A stretch of 64,000 bases of DNA from Phytobacter ursingii (lineage in GTDB: Bacteria > Pseudomonadota > Gammaproteobacteria > Enterobacterales > Enterobacteriaceae), in NCBI GenBank assembly GCA_901456055.1, contig CABDWT010000018.1:186001-250000 (forward strand), read 5' to 3'. Position 1 is the stretch's first letter. Each line of letters begins with the position of its first letter. Both the position numbers and the translations under genes were made by a program. Positions 18,517-27,649 of the stretch are shown here, one piece after another. The notes below the pieces were generated by a model. It was not told the DNA's origin, did not search any database, and saw only the letters and a list, made by a program, of their open reading frames with translations.

Positions 18517-18734
18517 CGCAATCCTCGTGCGGAATAAACACCGCTTTTACAATATCTATAATCGTGGCGTGGAAATGGTAAATTTTATGCCAACAATCGC
18601 CCGAATGCCGCCCGTCACGTCACTGTTATTAATGATGAAATACCCTCGGCTCAACCCCCTGCGTCTGCGTTACACTTATCCTTTAGCCATTATTACTATT
18701 CCGGTCGCAGCAGACATCACAGGGAGCAGGAAAG

Positions 18735-21700
18735 ATGTCAAAGAAAACCGTTTTACCCTCTGTACTCACTGATATCTTTTCGCCTGCCACCCGCGACTGG
18801 TTTGTCTCTGCTTTTCAGCATCCCACGCCGGTACAGGCGCAGACATGGACGGCAACGAATGCCGGGGAACATGTGCTGGCGATCGCGCCTACCGGTTCCG
18901 GCAAAACGCTGGCTGCCTTTCTCTACGCCCTCGACCAGCTTTTTCGTGAAGGTGACACCCCCTCTGCGGATACCGTCGAACGAAAAAAAACCACGCGTAT
19001 CCTCTACATCTCGCCGATAAAAGCGCTGGGCACCGACATTCAGCGCAACCTGCAGATCCCGTTACAGGGCATCAGCGAACAGCGAAAAAAACACGGCGCG
19101 CCGGAGGTGGTCATCCGTGTGGCGATGCGCACGGGGGACACGTCAACTCAGGAGCGGGCAACGCTTGTGCGCCGCCCTCCTGATATCCTGATTACCACGC
19201 CAGAGTCGCTCTACCTGATGCTGACCTCAAGAGCGCGCGAAACGCTACGCGGCGTCGAAACGGTTATCCTGGATGAAGTACACGCGGTGGCGGGCAACAA
19301 ACGTGGCGCGCATCTGGCGCTCAGTCTGGAGCGATTAGATGCCCTCCTCGCCCGTCCAGCCCAACGGATCGGCCTGTCTGCGACGGTGCGTTCGCCGAGC
19401 GACGTTGCGCAGTTTCTGGGGGGTGATCGTCCGGTCACCGTGGTTAACCCACCGGCGCTTCGCCATCCGGATATTCGTATTGTGGTGCCCGTTGCCAATC
19501 TGGATGACGTCCTCTCCACCAGCACCGGTACCGGCGAAACCAGCCACGCTGGCAGAGAAGGTTCCATCTGGCCGCATATTGAATCCGGTATTCTTGACCA
19601 GGTACTGAACCATCGCTCCACCATTGTGTTCACCAACTCCCGTGGGCTCGCCGAAAAACTGACCGCCCGACTCAATGAACTTTATGCATCGCGCATGGCA
19701 GAGGCTCCCGACGTGCAAACCGACGCCGCGCACTATGTTTCGTCGTCCGGGGCGACATCAAACCGGGCACAAACCGGTGCGACGTTTATCGCCCGTTCTC
19801 ATCATGGCTCGGTATCAAAAGAACAAAGGGCGGTCACTGAACAGGCGCTGAAATCGGGGGAATTACGCTGCGTGGTCGCCACATCGAGTCTTGAGCTGGG
19901 CATCGATATGGGGGCGGTGGATCTGGTGATTCAGATTGCCTCCCCCCTCTCTGTCGCCAGCGGCTTACAGCGTATCGGCCGCGCCGGGCACCAGGTTGGC
20001 GGTATATCAAAAGCCCTTTTCTACCCGCGTACCCGGCGTGAGCTGATTGATTCCACGGTTGTGGTCGACTGCATGCTGGCGGGCAAACTTGAGAGCCTGA
20101 CTCCGCCGCGAAATCCGCTTGATGTGCTGGCCCAACAAACCGTCGCCGCCGTCTCGATGGAGGCGCTGAATGTGGATGACTGGTATGCCACAGTTTGTCG
20201 CGCAGCGCCGTGGAAAGCCCTGCCGAGGGAGGTCTTTGACGCCACCCTCGATATGCTGTCAGGGCGCTATCCGTCCGGTGATTTCTCGGTTTTCCGCCCA
20301 CGGATTATCTGGCAACGGGAGAGCGGCCAACTCACCGCCCGCCCCGGCGCACAGCTGCTGGCAGTGACCAGCGGCGGCACCATCCCTGACAGAGGCATGT
20401 TCAGCGTGCTGCTCCCGGAAGGGGAAGAACAGGTGGGCGCCCGGCGAGTGGGGGAGCTTGACGAAGAGATGGTCTACGAGTCCCGCGTCAATGACATCAT
20501 CACGCTTGGGGCAACCTCCTGGCGCATCCAGCAAATCACCCACGACCAGGTCATTGTGACCCCGGCTCCCGGTCGCTCCGCCAGGCTGCCGTTCTGGCGT
20601 GGAGAAGGGAGCGGTCGTCCGGCCGAACTTGGCGAACTGATCGGCGATTTTATGCATGCGCTCGCCGACGATGCGTTCCTCTCCTCCCCCGACAAACTGA
20701 CCTTGCCGGGGTTGAGCCATGATGAAAACGCACTCGCTAACATCAAAGGGCTCATTGAGGAACAACGCAGCGCCACCGGGATTATTCCAGGCAGCCGGCA
20801 TCTGGTGCTGGAGCGCTGTCGCGATGAAATGGGCGACTGGCGCATCATTCTGCACTCACCGTATGGCCGTCGGGTGCATGAACCCTGGGCGCTGGCGATC
20901 GCCGGACGTCTTCATGCGTTATGGGGGGCCGACGCCTCTGTTGTCGCCAGTGATGACGGTATCGTCGCCAGACTTCCGGATACCGAGGGCAAAATTCCGG
21001 ACGCCGCCGTGTTTCTTTTCGACCCCGAAAAGCTCAGCCGACTTGTCCGGGATGCGGTCGGCAACTCCGCACTTTTTGCCGCTCGTTTCCGCGAGTGCGC
21101 CGCGCGCGCATTGCTGATGCCGGGGCGCACGCCTGGCCGTCGTTCTCCGCTCTGGCAACAGCGCCTGCGGGCAGGCCAATTGCTGGAGATCGCACGTGGC
21201 TATGCGGATTTCCCAATCCTGCTCGAAACCGTACGCGAGTGTTTGCAGGACGTTTACGATCTGCCCGCCCTGGACAGGCTGATGCGCCGCCTGAATACCG
21301 GGGAGGTGCAGATTTCCGCGGTCACTACCGCCACCCCGTCCCCCTTCGCCGCCAGCCTGCTCTTCGGCTATGTCGCAGAATTTATGTATGAGTCCGATGC
21401 CCCCCTGGCCGAACGCCGGGCCTCGGTATTGTCTCTGGATAGTGAACTGCTGGGGAACTTGCTGGGCCAGGCCGATCCCGGTGAACTGCTCGATCCTTCC
21501 GTTATTCGCCGGATCGAGGAGGAGTTGCAGCGCCTTGCACCTGAGCGCAAAGCCCGTGGTAAAGAAGGCCTTTTTGACCTGCTACGCGAGCTGGGACCGA
21601 TGACCCTGGACGACCTCGCCGCACGCCACCGGGAAAGCCGGGAGGCAGTCAGCGTCTGGCTGGATGAACTGCTGGCTGAACGGCGCGCCTTTACGCTTAC

Positions 21701-23426
21701 GATAGACGACAGCCAGCGCATCGCCTGTATGGATGATGCCGCACGGCTTCGGGATGCGCTGGGGGTGCGATTGCCTGCGGATCTGCCCGATGCCTGGCTC
21801 AATACGGTGGCAACACCGCTCGCTGACTTGTTTTTGCGCTACGTTCAGTCCCACACGTTATTTACCGTCCAGCAGATCGCCCACGCGTTCGGCCTTGGCG
21901 TCGCCGTGGCGCAGGAGGCGCTGGAAAAATTGCGCGAACAGGGCAAAGTCATACGCCTGCGCGCCGGGCAGCCCGCACAGGCCGGGCAACCACATGCCCT
22001 CTCCTCCTCATACTGGGTGGGCGAAGAGATTTTCCGTCGCCTGCGTATCCGCTCGCTGCAGGCCGCCCGTGAAGCGACACGTCCGGCACCGGCGACGGCC
22101 TTTACCCGCCTGCTGCTGGAGCGTCAGGGACTGCTTGCGGGATCGGATGGCAGCCCGGCGTTTCATAGCGACCTCTCTGGCGGCGTGTTTGAAGGCGTTG
22201 ACGGTGTCCTGCGCGTTATCGAGCAACTGGCCGGACTGGGCTTACCGGCAACACTGTGGGAAAGCCAGATTTTACCCGCTCGCGTGCGAAACTACGCTCC
22301 GGAGATGCTGGATGAGCTGCTGTCCACCGGCGAAGTGATCTGGTCCGGGCAGAAAAAACTCGGCGACGATGACGGGCTGGTCGCCCTGCATATCCAGGAA
22401 TATGCTGCGGAAACTCTTATCATGCCGCAAGACAGCACCACTCTCTCGCCGCTCCAGCAGGCTATCCTGGGCGCACTGTCTCATGGCGGGGCCTGGTTCG
22501 CCCATCAGCTCAGCGCGCTTATCGAATCGCGTCGCGCCCCTGGCGATGAAACACTGTCGCTGACGGCTGATGCCCTGCACGAAGCGTTGTGGGGGCTGGT
22601 CTGGCAGGGGTATATCACCACCGATATCTGGTCGCCTCTGCGCGCGCTATCTCGCGCCGGAAGCTCGCCTCGCCCCTCATCTCAACGTCGTGTTCGAAGC
22701 CGGCGCGGGCGCCCTGCGCTGGCCCCTCGCGCGCCTCTGCCGAGACAGATGTCATTGAGCACGCCGACGCTTGCCGGGCGCTGGTCGTTACTGCACGCTG
22801 ATAAGCTCAATGACACGGAATGGTTACTTGCGCTGGCGGATAATATGCTCGACCGCTATGGGATAGTGAGCCGACGGGCGGTCATGATGGAGAATCTGCC
22901 TGGCGGCTTTCCGGCGATGCAGACCGTTTATCGCAACATGGAAGATGTCGGACGTATCCTGCGCGGACGTTTTGTGGAAGGTATGGGCGGTACGCAATTT
23001 GCCGAACGTCTGACCATCGATCGCCTGCGCGAGCTGGCGACGATTAAACCCGAGAAAGCCCTCTTCACGCCGGTCGCGCTGTCTGCCAGCGATCCGGCGA
23101 ACCCCTTCGGTACGCAACTGCCATGGCCGTCTCATGTCTCCTCATTGGTTCCCACTCGCCGCAACGGCGCCCTGATTGTGATTGCCGGGGGGATACTGCG
23201 TCTCTACCTTGCCCAGGGTGGAAAGAAAATGATTGTCTGGCCAGACGATGACGACGCGATTGTCGGACAAGTCTTCCGGGCGCTGGCGGTTGCGCTTCGG
23301 CGAGAGCCGCGTCTGCACTTCACGCTGGAAGAGATTAACGACACCCCGGTGCGCCAGATGCCGCTTTTTACCCTGTTGCGTGACGTCGGTTTTTCGAGTT
23401 CACCGCGCGGGCTGGACTGGGGTTAA
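18735..23426 (+). CDS. lhr: ATP-dependent helicase Lhr
   Basis: Large superfamily 2 helicase, 1563 residues, close to the E. coli Lhr length (1538). Walker A APTGSGKT is at 51-58, DEVH at 180-183, the SATV motif near 215, and motif VI reads RIGRAGHQVGG near 415. The long C-terminal extension keeps Lhr phrases such as NTPNLAGRW-like STPTLAGRWSLL and RFVEGMGGTQFAERLTIDRL, and ends SSPRGLDWG. Lhr translocates 3' to 5' and unwinds RNA:DNA hybrids, with a proposed role in DNA repair. The Arg/Pro/Ser-rich stretch near residues 1310-1345 is also low-complexity in other Lhr proteins, so it is not read as a frameshift. Confidence 0.95.
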   Translation: MSKKTVLPSVLTDIFSPATRDWFVSAFQHPTPVQAQTWTATNAGEHVLAIAPTGSGKTLAAFLYALDQLFREGDTPSADTVERKKTTRILYISPIKALGTDIQRNLQIPLQGISEQRKKHGAPEVVIRVAMRTGDTSTQERATLVRRPPDILITTPESLYLMLTSRARETLRGVETVILDEVHAVAGNKRGAHLALSLERLDALLARPAQRIGLSATVRSPSDVAQFLGGDRPVTVVNPPALRHPDIRIVVPVANLDDVLSTSTGTGETSHAGREGSIWPHIESGILDQVLNHRSTIVFTNSRGLAEKLTARLNELYASRMAEAPDVQTDAAHYVSSSGATSNRAQTGATFIARSHHGSVSKEQRAVTEQALKSGELRCVVATSSLELGIDMGAVDLVIQIASPLSVASGLQRIGRAGHQVGGISKALFYPRTRRELIDSTVVVDCMLAGKLESLTPPRNPLDVLAQQTVAAVSMEALNVDDWYATVCRAAPWKALPREVFDATLDMLSGRYPSGDFSVFRPRIIWQRESGQLTARPGAQLLAVTSGGTIPDRGMFSVLLPEGEEQVGARRVGELDEEMVYESRVNDIITLGATSWRIQQITHDQVIVTPAPGRSARLPFWRGEGSGRPAELGELIGDFMHALADDAFLSSPDKLTLPGLSHDENALANIKGLIEEQRSATGIIPGSRHLVLERCRDEMGDWRIILHSPYGRRVHEPWALAIAGRLHALWGADASVVASDDGIVARLPDTEGKIPDAAVFLFDPEKLSRLVRDAVGNSALFAARFRECAARALLMPGRTPGRRSPLWQQRLRAGQLLEIARGYADFPILLETVRECLQDVYDLPALDRLMRRLNTGEVQISAVTTATPSPFAASLLFGYVAEFMYESDAPLAERRASVLSLDSELLGNLLGQADPGELLDPSVIRRIEEELQRLAPERKARGKEGLFDLLRELGPMTLDDLAARHRESREAVSVWLDELLAERRAFTLTIDDSQRIACMDDAARLRDALGVRLPADLPDAWLNTVATPLADLFLRYVQSHTLFTVQQIAHAFGLGVAVAQEALEKLREQGKVIRLRAGQPAQAGQPHALSSSYWVGEEIFRRLRIRSLQAAREATRPAPATAFTRLLLERQGLLAGSDGSPAFHSDLSGGVFEGVDGVLRVIEQLAGLGLPATLWESQILPARVRNYAPEMLDELLSTGEVIWSGQKKLGDDDGLVALHIQEYAAETLIMPQDSTTLSPLQQAILGALSHGGAWFAHQLSALIESRRAPGDETLSLTADALHEALWGLVWQGYITTDIWSPLRALSRAGSSPRPSSQRRVRSRRGRPALAPRAPLPRQMSLSTPTLAGRWSLLHADKLNDTEWLLALADNMLDRYGIVSRRAVMMENLPGGFPAMQTVYRNMEDVGRILRGRFVEGMGGTQFAERLTIDRLRELATIKPEKALFTPVALSASDPANPFGTQLPWPSHVSSLVPTRRNGALIVIAGGILRLYLAQGGKKMIVWPDDDDAIVGQVFRALAVALRREPRLHFTLEEINDTPVRQMPLFTLLRDVGFSSSPRGLDWG

Positions 23427-23440
23427 CAACATCCCACTCT

Positions 23441-24355
23441 TTACATCAGTTCACTGGCGTACGCGCAAATCAGTTTGCGTAGCCATTTTTGCGCACTGCC
23501 GCCATCGGAACGGCGATGCCAGAGCAAATTGAACTGAATGGCGGGCAATTCGACGGGCGGCGTAAGCATCACCACGTCCTTACTCTGCTCGCTGGCGAGC
23601 ACGCTACGCCTGAGTACTGTCGCGACATAATTTGTCTGTTGAACAATTGAGGAGACGGCGACCATGACGGGTAACGTCAGGCGAATCTCCCGGCGTAACG
23701 CTCTGGCCCGGAGCCACTCATCCACGAGGCCATAATGATTCCCCTCCGGCGACACAAGGATGTGTCCCATACTGAGGTAGGTTTCGAGCGTCATGCCGTT
23801 GCGCGCCGCGTCGCTGTCACCTCGCACCAGGGTCACAAACTCATCGCTGATAAGCGGCTGTGAAAGAATTCGGCTCTCCGACTGAGTGGGCGCAATGCCG
23901 ATAACCAGATCGACTTTGCCGGCATCGAGCATCGACACTGCCTCATCGCGATCGACAAAGGTGTGCACATGAAGGGTTACCCCAGGCGCGTGCTGGCTGA
24001 TAGTGCGCATGATGCCCGGCAGCAACACCATCGTCGGGTACTCAGACATCCCCAGCGTAAAGGCGATTTTTTTCTCGTGCGGCGCAAAGTCGTCATCCGG
24101 CGTCAGCAGGTGTGTCAGCTCCTGTAGCGCTTTCGTCACGTGAATCGCAATCTCCTTCGCCCTGGCGGTCGGCACCAGACCAGATGCGCTGCGAATAAAG
24201 AGCGGGTCGGCAAAATGTGTTCGCAGGCGCGACAGTGCCGCGCTCATGGCAGGCTGGCTCACCGAAGCCCGAATGGCCGCACGGGTCACATTCTGTTCTT
24301 CCATCAGGGCATCGAAGGCCACCAGCAGATTCAGATCAAGCCCTCTAAAATCCAT
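23441..24355 (-). CDS. LysR-type transcriptional regulator
   Basis: A 304-residue LysR-family protein of the NodD/NahR/LinR-like group: it opens MDFRGLDLNLLVAFDALMEE, has its helix-turn-helix at about residues 20-60 (ASVSQPAMSAALSRLR) and a complete effector domain. It is divergent from the SnoaL-like gene at 24472. The 116-bp gap holds a clear inverted repeat (24378-24400), so control of that gene is likely. Convergent with lhr, with 14 bp between stops. The inducer is unknown; this branch often senses aromatic compounds. Confidence 0.9.
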   Translation of the reverse strand: MDFRGLDLNLLVAFDALMEEQNVTRAAIRASVSQPAMSAALSRLRTHFADPLFIRSASGLVPTARAKEIAIHVTKALQELTHLLTPDDDFAPHEKKIAFTLGMSEYPTMVLLPGIMRTISQHAPGVTLHVHTFVDRDEAVSMLDAGKVDLVIGIAPTQSESRILSQPLISDEFVTLVRGDSDAARNGMTLETYLSMGHILVSPEGNHYGLVDEWLRARALRREIRLTLPVMVAVSSIVQQTNYVATVLRRSVLASEQSKDVVMLTPPVELPAIQFNLLWHRRSDGGSAQKWLRKLICAYASELM

Positions 24356-24377
24356 AGAACGAATATTCCTCTATATC

Positions 24378-24400
24378 TGTTATCTATTTCATTTATAACA
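24378..24400. promoter_or_regulatory. Inverted repeat TGTTAT-N11-ATAACA, candidate LysR box
   Basis: TGTTAT (24378-24383) and ATAACA (24395-24400) form a perfect 6-bp inverted repeat with an 11-bp AT-rich spacer in the divergent region between the LysR and SnoaL-like genes. Size and position fit a LysR-type regulator binding site, about 23 bp upstream of the LysR start and 72 bp upstream of the other gene. Confidence 0.55.
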
Positions 24401-24471
24401 CTTGCCGATGGGATACTGACGGCGCAATACAGTTTTCGCTAAAAAAAAGCACCCCAGCCAGAGGTAAAACA

Positions 24472-24915
24472 ATGTCAGACAATCATGAAATCGCCCATCG
24501 TCTTTTGACAGAACGTAAAGCCGTCGAAACGCTCTATCAGGCCTTTAGCCTGCAACAGCCGGACTTAGTCAATGAGGCCGTCACCGCAGACTGGGCGGAT
24601 ATCCCGTTAGCGCCCGGCCAGGGTCCAGGACCAGAAGGACTTAAGCCGATCATTGCTATGTTTGCCGAGGCGTTCCCGGACGTTCGCATCGTTATACATG
24701 ATTTAATTCAGGTGCCGGGCCAGATTGCCGTTCGCGCCGAGATAACCGGCACGCATAAAGGCACCTTTATGGGTATTGCCGCAACGGGCAAAGCAGTGAG
24801 CATTCGCCTGCATGAAATGCATCAGCTTAACGGTGAGCGTATTACGACCACCTGGCATATGGAAGACTGGCTCGGTTTATTTATGCAGTTAGGACAGTTT
24901 CCGCCACAACCGTGA
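24472..24915 (+). CDS. SnoaL-like / ester-cyclase-family protein
   Basis: A 147-residue protein of the SnoaL-like (NTF2-fold) polyketide-cyclase/ester-cyclase family. The typical phrases are GPEGLKPIIAMFAEAFPDVR and the GTHKGTFMGIAATGKAVSIR strand pair, then WHMEDWLGLFMQLG. Members bind or isomerise small hydrophobic substrates, and many are of unknown function. AGAGGT precedes the ATG. It is divergent from a LysR regulator and stands alone, so it is probably that regulator's main target. Confidence 0.82.
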   Translation: MSDNHEIAHRLLTERKAVETLYQAFSLQQPDLVNEAVTADWADIPLAPGQGPGPEGLKPIIAMFAEAFPDVRIVIHDLIQVPGQIAVRAEITGTHKGTFMGIAATGKAVSIRLHEMHQLNGERITTTWHMEDWLGLFMQLGQFPPQP

Positions 24916-25032
24916 TTTTCTCTGCTTTTCGCATCCTTTCACGGCGTAATTGCCCTGAGAGGATGCGAATGTTGTTAAAGCATCCGCTGAGCGTGCCGTT
25001 AATAGAAAAAATGGACCTCCGGAGTGATACGC

Positions 25033-25833
25033 ATGCTACGACCAACCCTGACAGGTAATGCCCGCTTTTTGTTATCCACCGCGACATTGGACACGACGTC
25101 CCGAAACCGCGAGCAAAATTCAGCAAGCCCGCTTCCCGAACAGACACCCCCTCCTGCTGACAGTACGGTCTCATTAAGCCAGCAGGCGAAAGATTACTTC
25201 GCCAGTCTCCAGGACGACCTTGAAGCCCTTAACCGGTTAGATGAGTTCAGCGCCGCCTCGCGCAAAGCCGACGCGCGCTCCAGACTGGAGGCGATAAAGC
25301 GTGAAATCGAGCGTCTGAAAGCCTTGCTGATGCGTTTTGGCCACGCCTCGGCATACATCCTTAAACAGCTCAAACAACTCTCGGCCCAGTTGGGTCAGGC
25401 GGCATCGCAACTCGGGCAAAGTGACAGCACCGCCACCCCTCCCGGCAGTACGGCGGCTTATAGCGCTATCCAGTCTCTGACCGACGGTGACGCCGGGAGC
25501 AAAACCGCTACGCTTGCTGGCGCGCAGTCCTCCATTGAGGACCCGGCAGACGACGAACCAGCGAGCGATGGCAGCGAAACGGATAATCGCGCCAGCAGCA
25601 TGAAGTCGATTTATAGCGGGATCCGCGAACAATTGCAGGAGCGCGATTCGCGCCATAAAGACGCGCAACTGTTAAAAGATGTCGAGCGTGAGCTGCGCGC
25701 ATTGCTGTCGATGGTCAAACGTAAAATGCGCGATGATGACAAAGATGACCCCGCTATGAAAAAAGATATCGACGCGGTGCAACAGCAGCTTGATACGGGC
25801 GCCCAACAGATGGCTTATCAGAATATCCCCTGA
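25033..25833 (+). CDS. Predicted coiled-coil protein, function unknown
   Basis: A 266-residue cytosolic protein with no signal peptide or membrane segment. The ATG at 25033 is preferred over a GTG at 25024 because GGAG at 25021-25024 is then correctly spaced. Residues about 45-130 form a long amphipathic helix (DDLEALNRLDE, then RLEAIKREIERLKALLMRF, then an LKQL/LGQ repeat). A Ser/Thr/Asp-rich linker follows, then a second helical stretch (DVERELRALLSMVKRKM). It is isolated, with a decayed gene downstream. I do not recognise the family; a structural or regulatory partner-binding role is only a guess. Confidence 0.7.
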   Translation: MLRPTLTGNARFLLSTATLDTTSRNREQNSASPLPEQTPPPADSTVSLSQQAKDYFASLQDDLEALNRLDEFSAASRKADARSRLEAIKREIERLKALLMRFGHASAYILKQLKQLSAQLGQAASQLGQSDSTATPPGSTAAYSAIQSLTDGDAGSKTATLAGAQSSIEDPADDEPASDGSETDNRASSMKSIYSGIREQLQERDSRHKDAQLLKDVERELRALLSMVKRKMRDDDKDDPAMKKDIDAVQQQLDTGAQQMAYQNIP

Positions 25834-25904
25834 TCCCATTTGTAAGCCTAAAACGGCCAGGCCCTTGCCGCACCGGAAACGCCCGGCTCCATTAACGAAG
25901 GGGC

Positions 25905-26365
25905 GAGCTGGATTATTCGCTTGCGCATGCTTTCGGCGCCGTGTTCGATAACCCAGCGCTGACTGCCGCCGTCGACCTTCTGCGCCGCTATCTCCCGGCA
26001 CTGCGCATACAGGCGGTGAACGTGGTGGATTTAATGGCACTACAGACACAGGATCAGCATCCGCATGGGCTGAGTGAAGTGGCATTCGATACCCTTTTTA
26101 CAGGTGATAAACTGGTTATCTTTGCCTTCCATGGCTATCCGAGTCTCCTTCAGCGGCTCACGTATCTGCGTAATAATCATCAAAATTTTCAGGTTCGCGG
26201 TTTTATGGAAGAAGGCACCACCACCACGCCCTTTGATATGACATGCCGTCTTTGCAGGAAAATGTAGAGGATATTCTGGAGGCATTACAGCAGAAAATTG
26301 CCGCGCACCATCACTATATTCGGGAATATGGCGAGGATCTTCCTGAGGTACAAAACGGGAAATAG
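25905..26365 (+). pseudogene. 3' remnant of a phosphoketolase gene
   Basis: The reading frame from about 25905 keeps the C-terminal part of xylulose-5-phosphate/fructose-6-phosphate phosphoketolase: VNVVDLMAL, then [34 protein letters not shown], and [16 protein letters not shown]. At about 26238-26245 the frame breaks. The family continuation (a stretch of roughly 15-20 residues) is missing, and a second frame resumes as [16 protein letters not shown] to YIREYGEDLPEVQNGK, stopping at 26363-26365. The short repeat ATG-AC-ATG at the break fits a small deletion. The N-terminal 600 or so residues with the thiamine-diphosphate site are absent. Clearly non-functional. Confidence 0.85.
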
Positions 26366-26430
26366 CCTTCCCGGCAAGGGGAAGGCACAGTTCCAGGATA
26401 ACGAAATACCGCGGTTTTCTTACCCCGGTG

Positions 26431-26757
26431 TCAGGCGACCATTTGCAGACACGCTTGCGCACAGGTCCGACAGGCCTGAGCGCATTGCTGGCAATGTGCG
26501 TGCTGATGCTTGCCACACTCTTCGGCACATGCTCTGCAGACATCCACGCAAATACGGCAAAGCGGCATAATATAATCGCTTTCCAGCGTCATGAATTGGG
26601 CCACCAGGCGACACAGGGCGGAACACTGCACATCCAGCTTGATGCAAGCGCGCATCATCGCAAGGTCGTCTTCGTTCAGACAGCTTGCGGCACAGTGCTC
26701 GCAGGCTATGGCACATTGATAACAGGCATCAATACAATCCTGATGTTCGGAATGCAT
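26431..26757 (-). CDS. Cysteine-rich four-helix copper-storage-like protein (Csp3/DUF326)
   Basis: A 108-residue protein with 19 cysteines spaced mainly as CxxxC and CxxC along helices (C8, 12, 15, 19, 22, 26; 38, 45, 49; 67, 70, 74, 77, 81; 89, 92, 96, 99, 103). This is the pattern of Csp3-type four-helix bundles, whose inward-facing thiols bind many Cu(I) ions. There is no signal peptide, so it should be cytosolic, as Csp3 is. His residues cluster near 84-88 (KHQHAHC). AGGAG precedes the ATG. It sits beside oxidative-stress genes, convergent with the phosphoketolase remnant. Confidence 0.88.
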   Translation of the reverse strand: MHSEHQDCIDACYQCAIACEHCAASCLNEDDLAMMRACIKLDVQCSALCRLVAQFMTLESDYIMPLCRICVDVCRACAEECGKHQHAHCQQCAQACRTCAQACLQMVA

Positions 26758-27267
26758 ATTCGTCTCCTCATGTTGATGGGCGAATCACCGTTTCTGAAAT
26801 CCGCCCTCTCACGCAAAATCAACTTCTTATGTTCCGATGTCACGCTCGGCAACGGCGTATTAAACAGCGTAGCAAATCAAAACAGAGAATCGCAGATCCA
26901 CCAGACCATCGGTTTACTATACCGTCCTTACTGAGCGTAGAATTTATTCCTGCATCATTTGTAAAGATTTGTATAAATGCGACTTTTAGAGCATAGAAAA
27001 TCAGCAACATCCCACAACCAATAACACATGTAATCAATATCACTGCATACACTTTCGCGCCAATTCCATTGATTCAATAAACTTTTATTTGTAATGCAAC
27101 TTTTTATTGCGATAAATCACAGAAAATATCCGTTATCTTTACGACCAAATGTTTCCGCGCTACGCTTTGACGAATTTATAAGAACAACTAGAGTTAATTC
27201 CTGAACGCGATTGATACGGTATATATTGCCGTATCGATTATATTAAAACCCATACGGGAGATATAAA
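26758..27267. other. 510-bp gap upstream of the first KGG-repeat gene
   Basis: This gap holds the divergent promoters of the copper-storage-like gene (minus) and the KGG-repeat gene (plus); the promoter candidate for the latter is listed at 27151-27194. A minus-strand frame at 26840-27052 begins with a hydrophobic stretch but has no good ribosome site and no recognisable product, so it is not called. Confidence 0.5.
27151..27194 (+). promoter_or_regulatory. Promoter candidate of the first KGG-repeat gene
   Basis: TTGACG (27167-27172), a 16-bp spacer, then TAGAGT (27189-27194). The block just upstream (GTTTCCGCGCTACGC) recurs almost unchanged before the second KGG gene at 28439-28464, so this is a shared regulatory element rather than chance. 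RpoS control is known for the yciGFE-katN group in enterics; the -10 here is only a loose match. Confidence 0.5.
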
Positions 27268-27444
27268 ATGGCGGAACAACATAGAGGTGGTTCAGGTAAT
27301 TTCGCAGAAGATCGTGAGAAAGCCTCAGAAGCAGGAAAAAAAGGTGGTCAGCACAGCGGCGGGAATTTTAAAAATGATCCTGAACGTGCATCTGAAGCGG
27401 GTAAAAAAGGTGGCCAGAACAGCCACAGCGGCGACAAAAAATAA
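27268..27444 (+). CDS. KGG-repeat stress protein (YciG-like), copy 1
   Basis: A 58-residue, very hydrophilic protein with two KGG stress motifs: SEAGKKGGQHSGGNFKND, then a second SEAGKKGGQNSHS. This is the YciG/GsiB/Con-10 pattern of proteins made in stationary phase and under osmotic or desiccation stress; the molecular role is not established. CGGGAG precedes the ATG. It is about 85% identical by eye to the second copy at 28553, so the two are recent paralogues. Its own terminator follows, so it is probably monocistronic, unlike the copy linked to yciFE. Confidence 0.88.
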   Translation: MAEQHRGGSGNFAEDREKASEAGKKGGQHSGGNFKNDPERASEAGKKGGQNSHSGDKK

Positions 27445-27487
27445 TTGTTCGCTTTACCTTCTGAAGATCCAGCTCTGACCGATATTT

Positions 27488-27520
27488 AATAAACGAGCCA
27501 CTAACGGCTCGTTTATTATT
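27488..27520 (+). terminator. Rho-independent terminator after the first KGG gene
   Basis: A perfect 12-bp stem pairs AATAAACGAGCC (27488-27499) with GGCTCGTTTATT (27506-27517), loop ACTAAC. The A/T-rich stem end makes it likely to work in both directions. Confidence 0.85.
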
Positions 27521-27649
27521 TAGAAACATACTCACAACTTTACAGATAACGTTAAACCATCTGACAATCCAGGATTTATCACATGAAGCCGTCAGTCATA
27601 ATATTGCAACATACTCGCCGCGCAATCGTAAAAAACAAGAGAGTTTTTC

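Noticed and set aside
22620-22800. Suspected frameshift in lhr from the low-complexity Arg/Pro/Ser stretch
   Set aside because: E. coli Lhr has a similar Arg/Ser-rich linker here, and the following LAGRWSLL segment is in the same frame.
19211-23135. Several long minus-strand frames inside lhr (for example 19211-19675, 20259-20855, 21368-21802)
   Set aside because: They are codon-bias shadows of the well-supported plus-strand helicase, with Arg/Ser-rich content and no ribosome sites.
26840-27052. 70-residue minus-strand frame with a hydrophobic start
   Set aside because: No ribosome site and the second half looks random; I could not support it as a gene.
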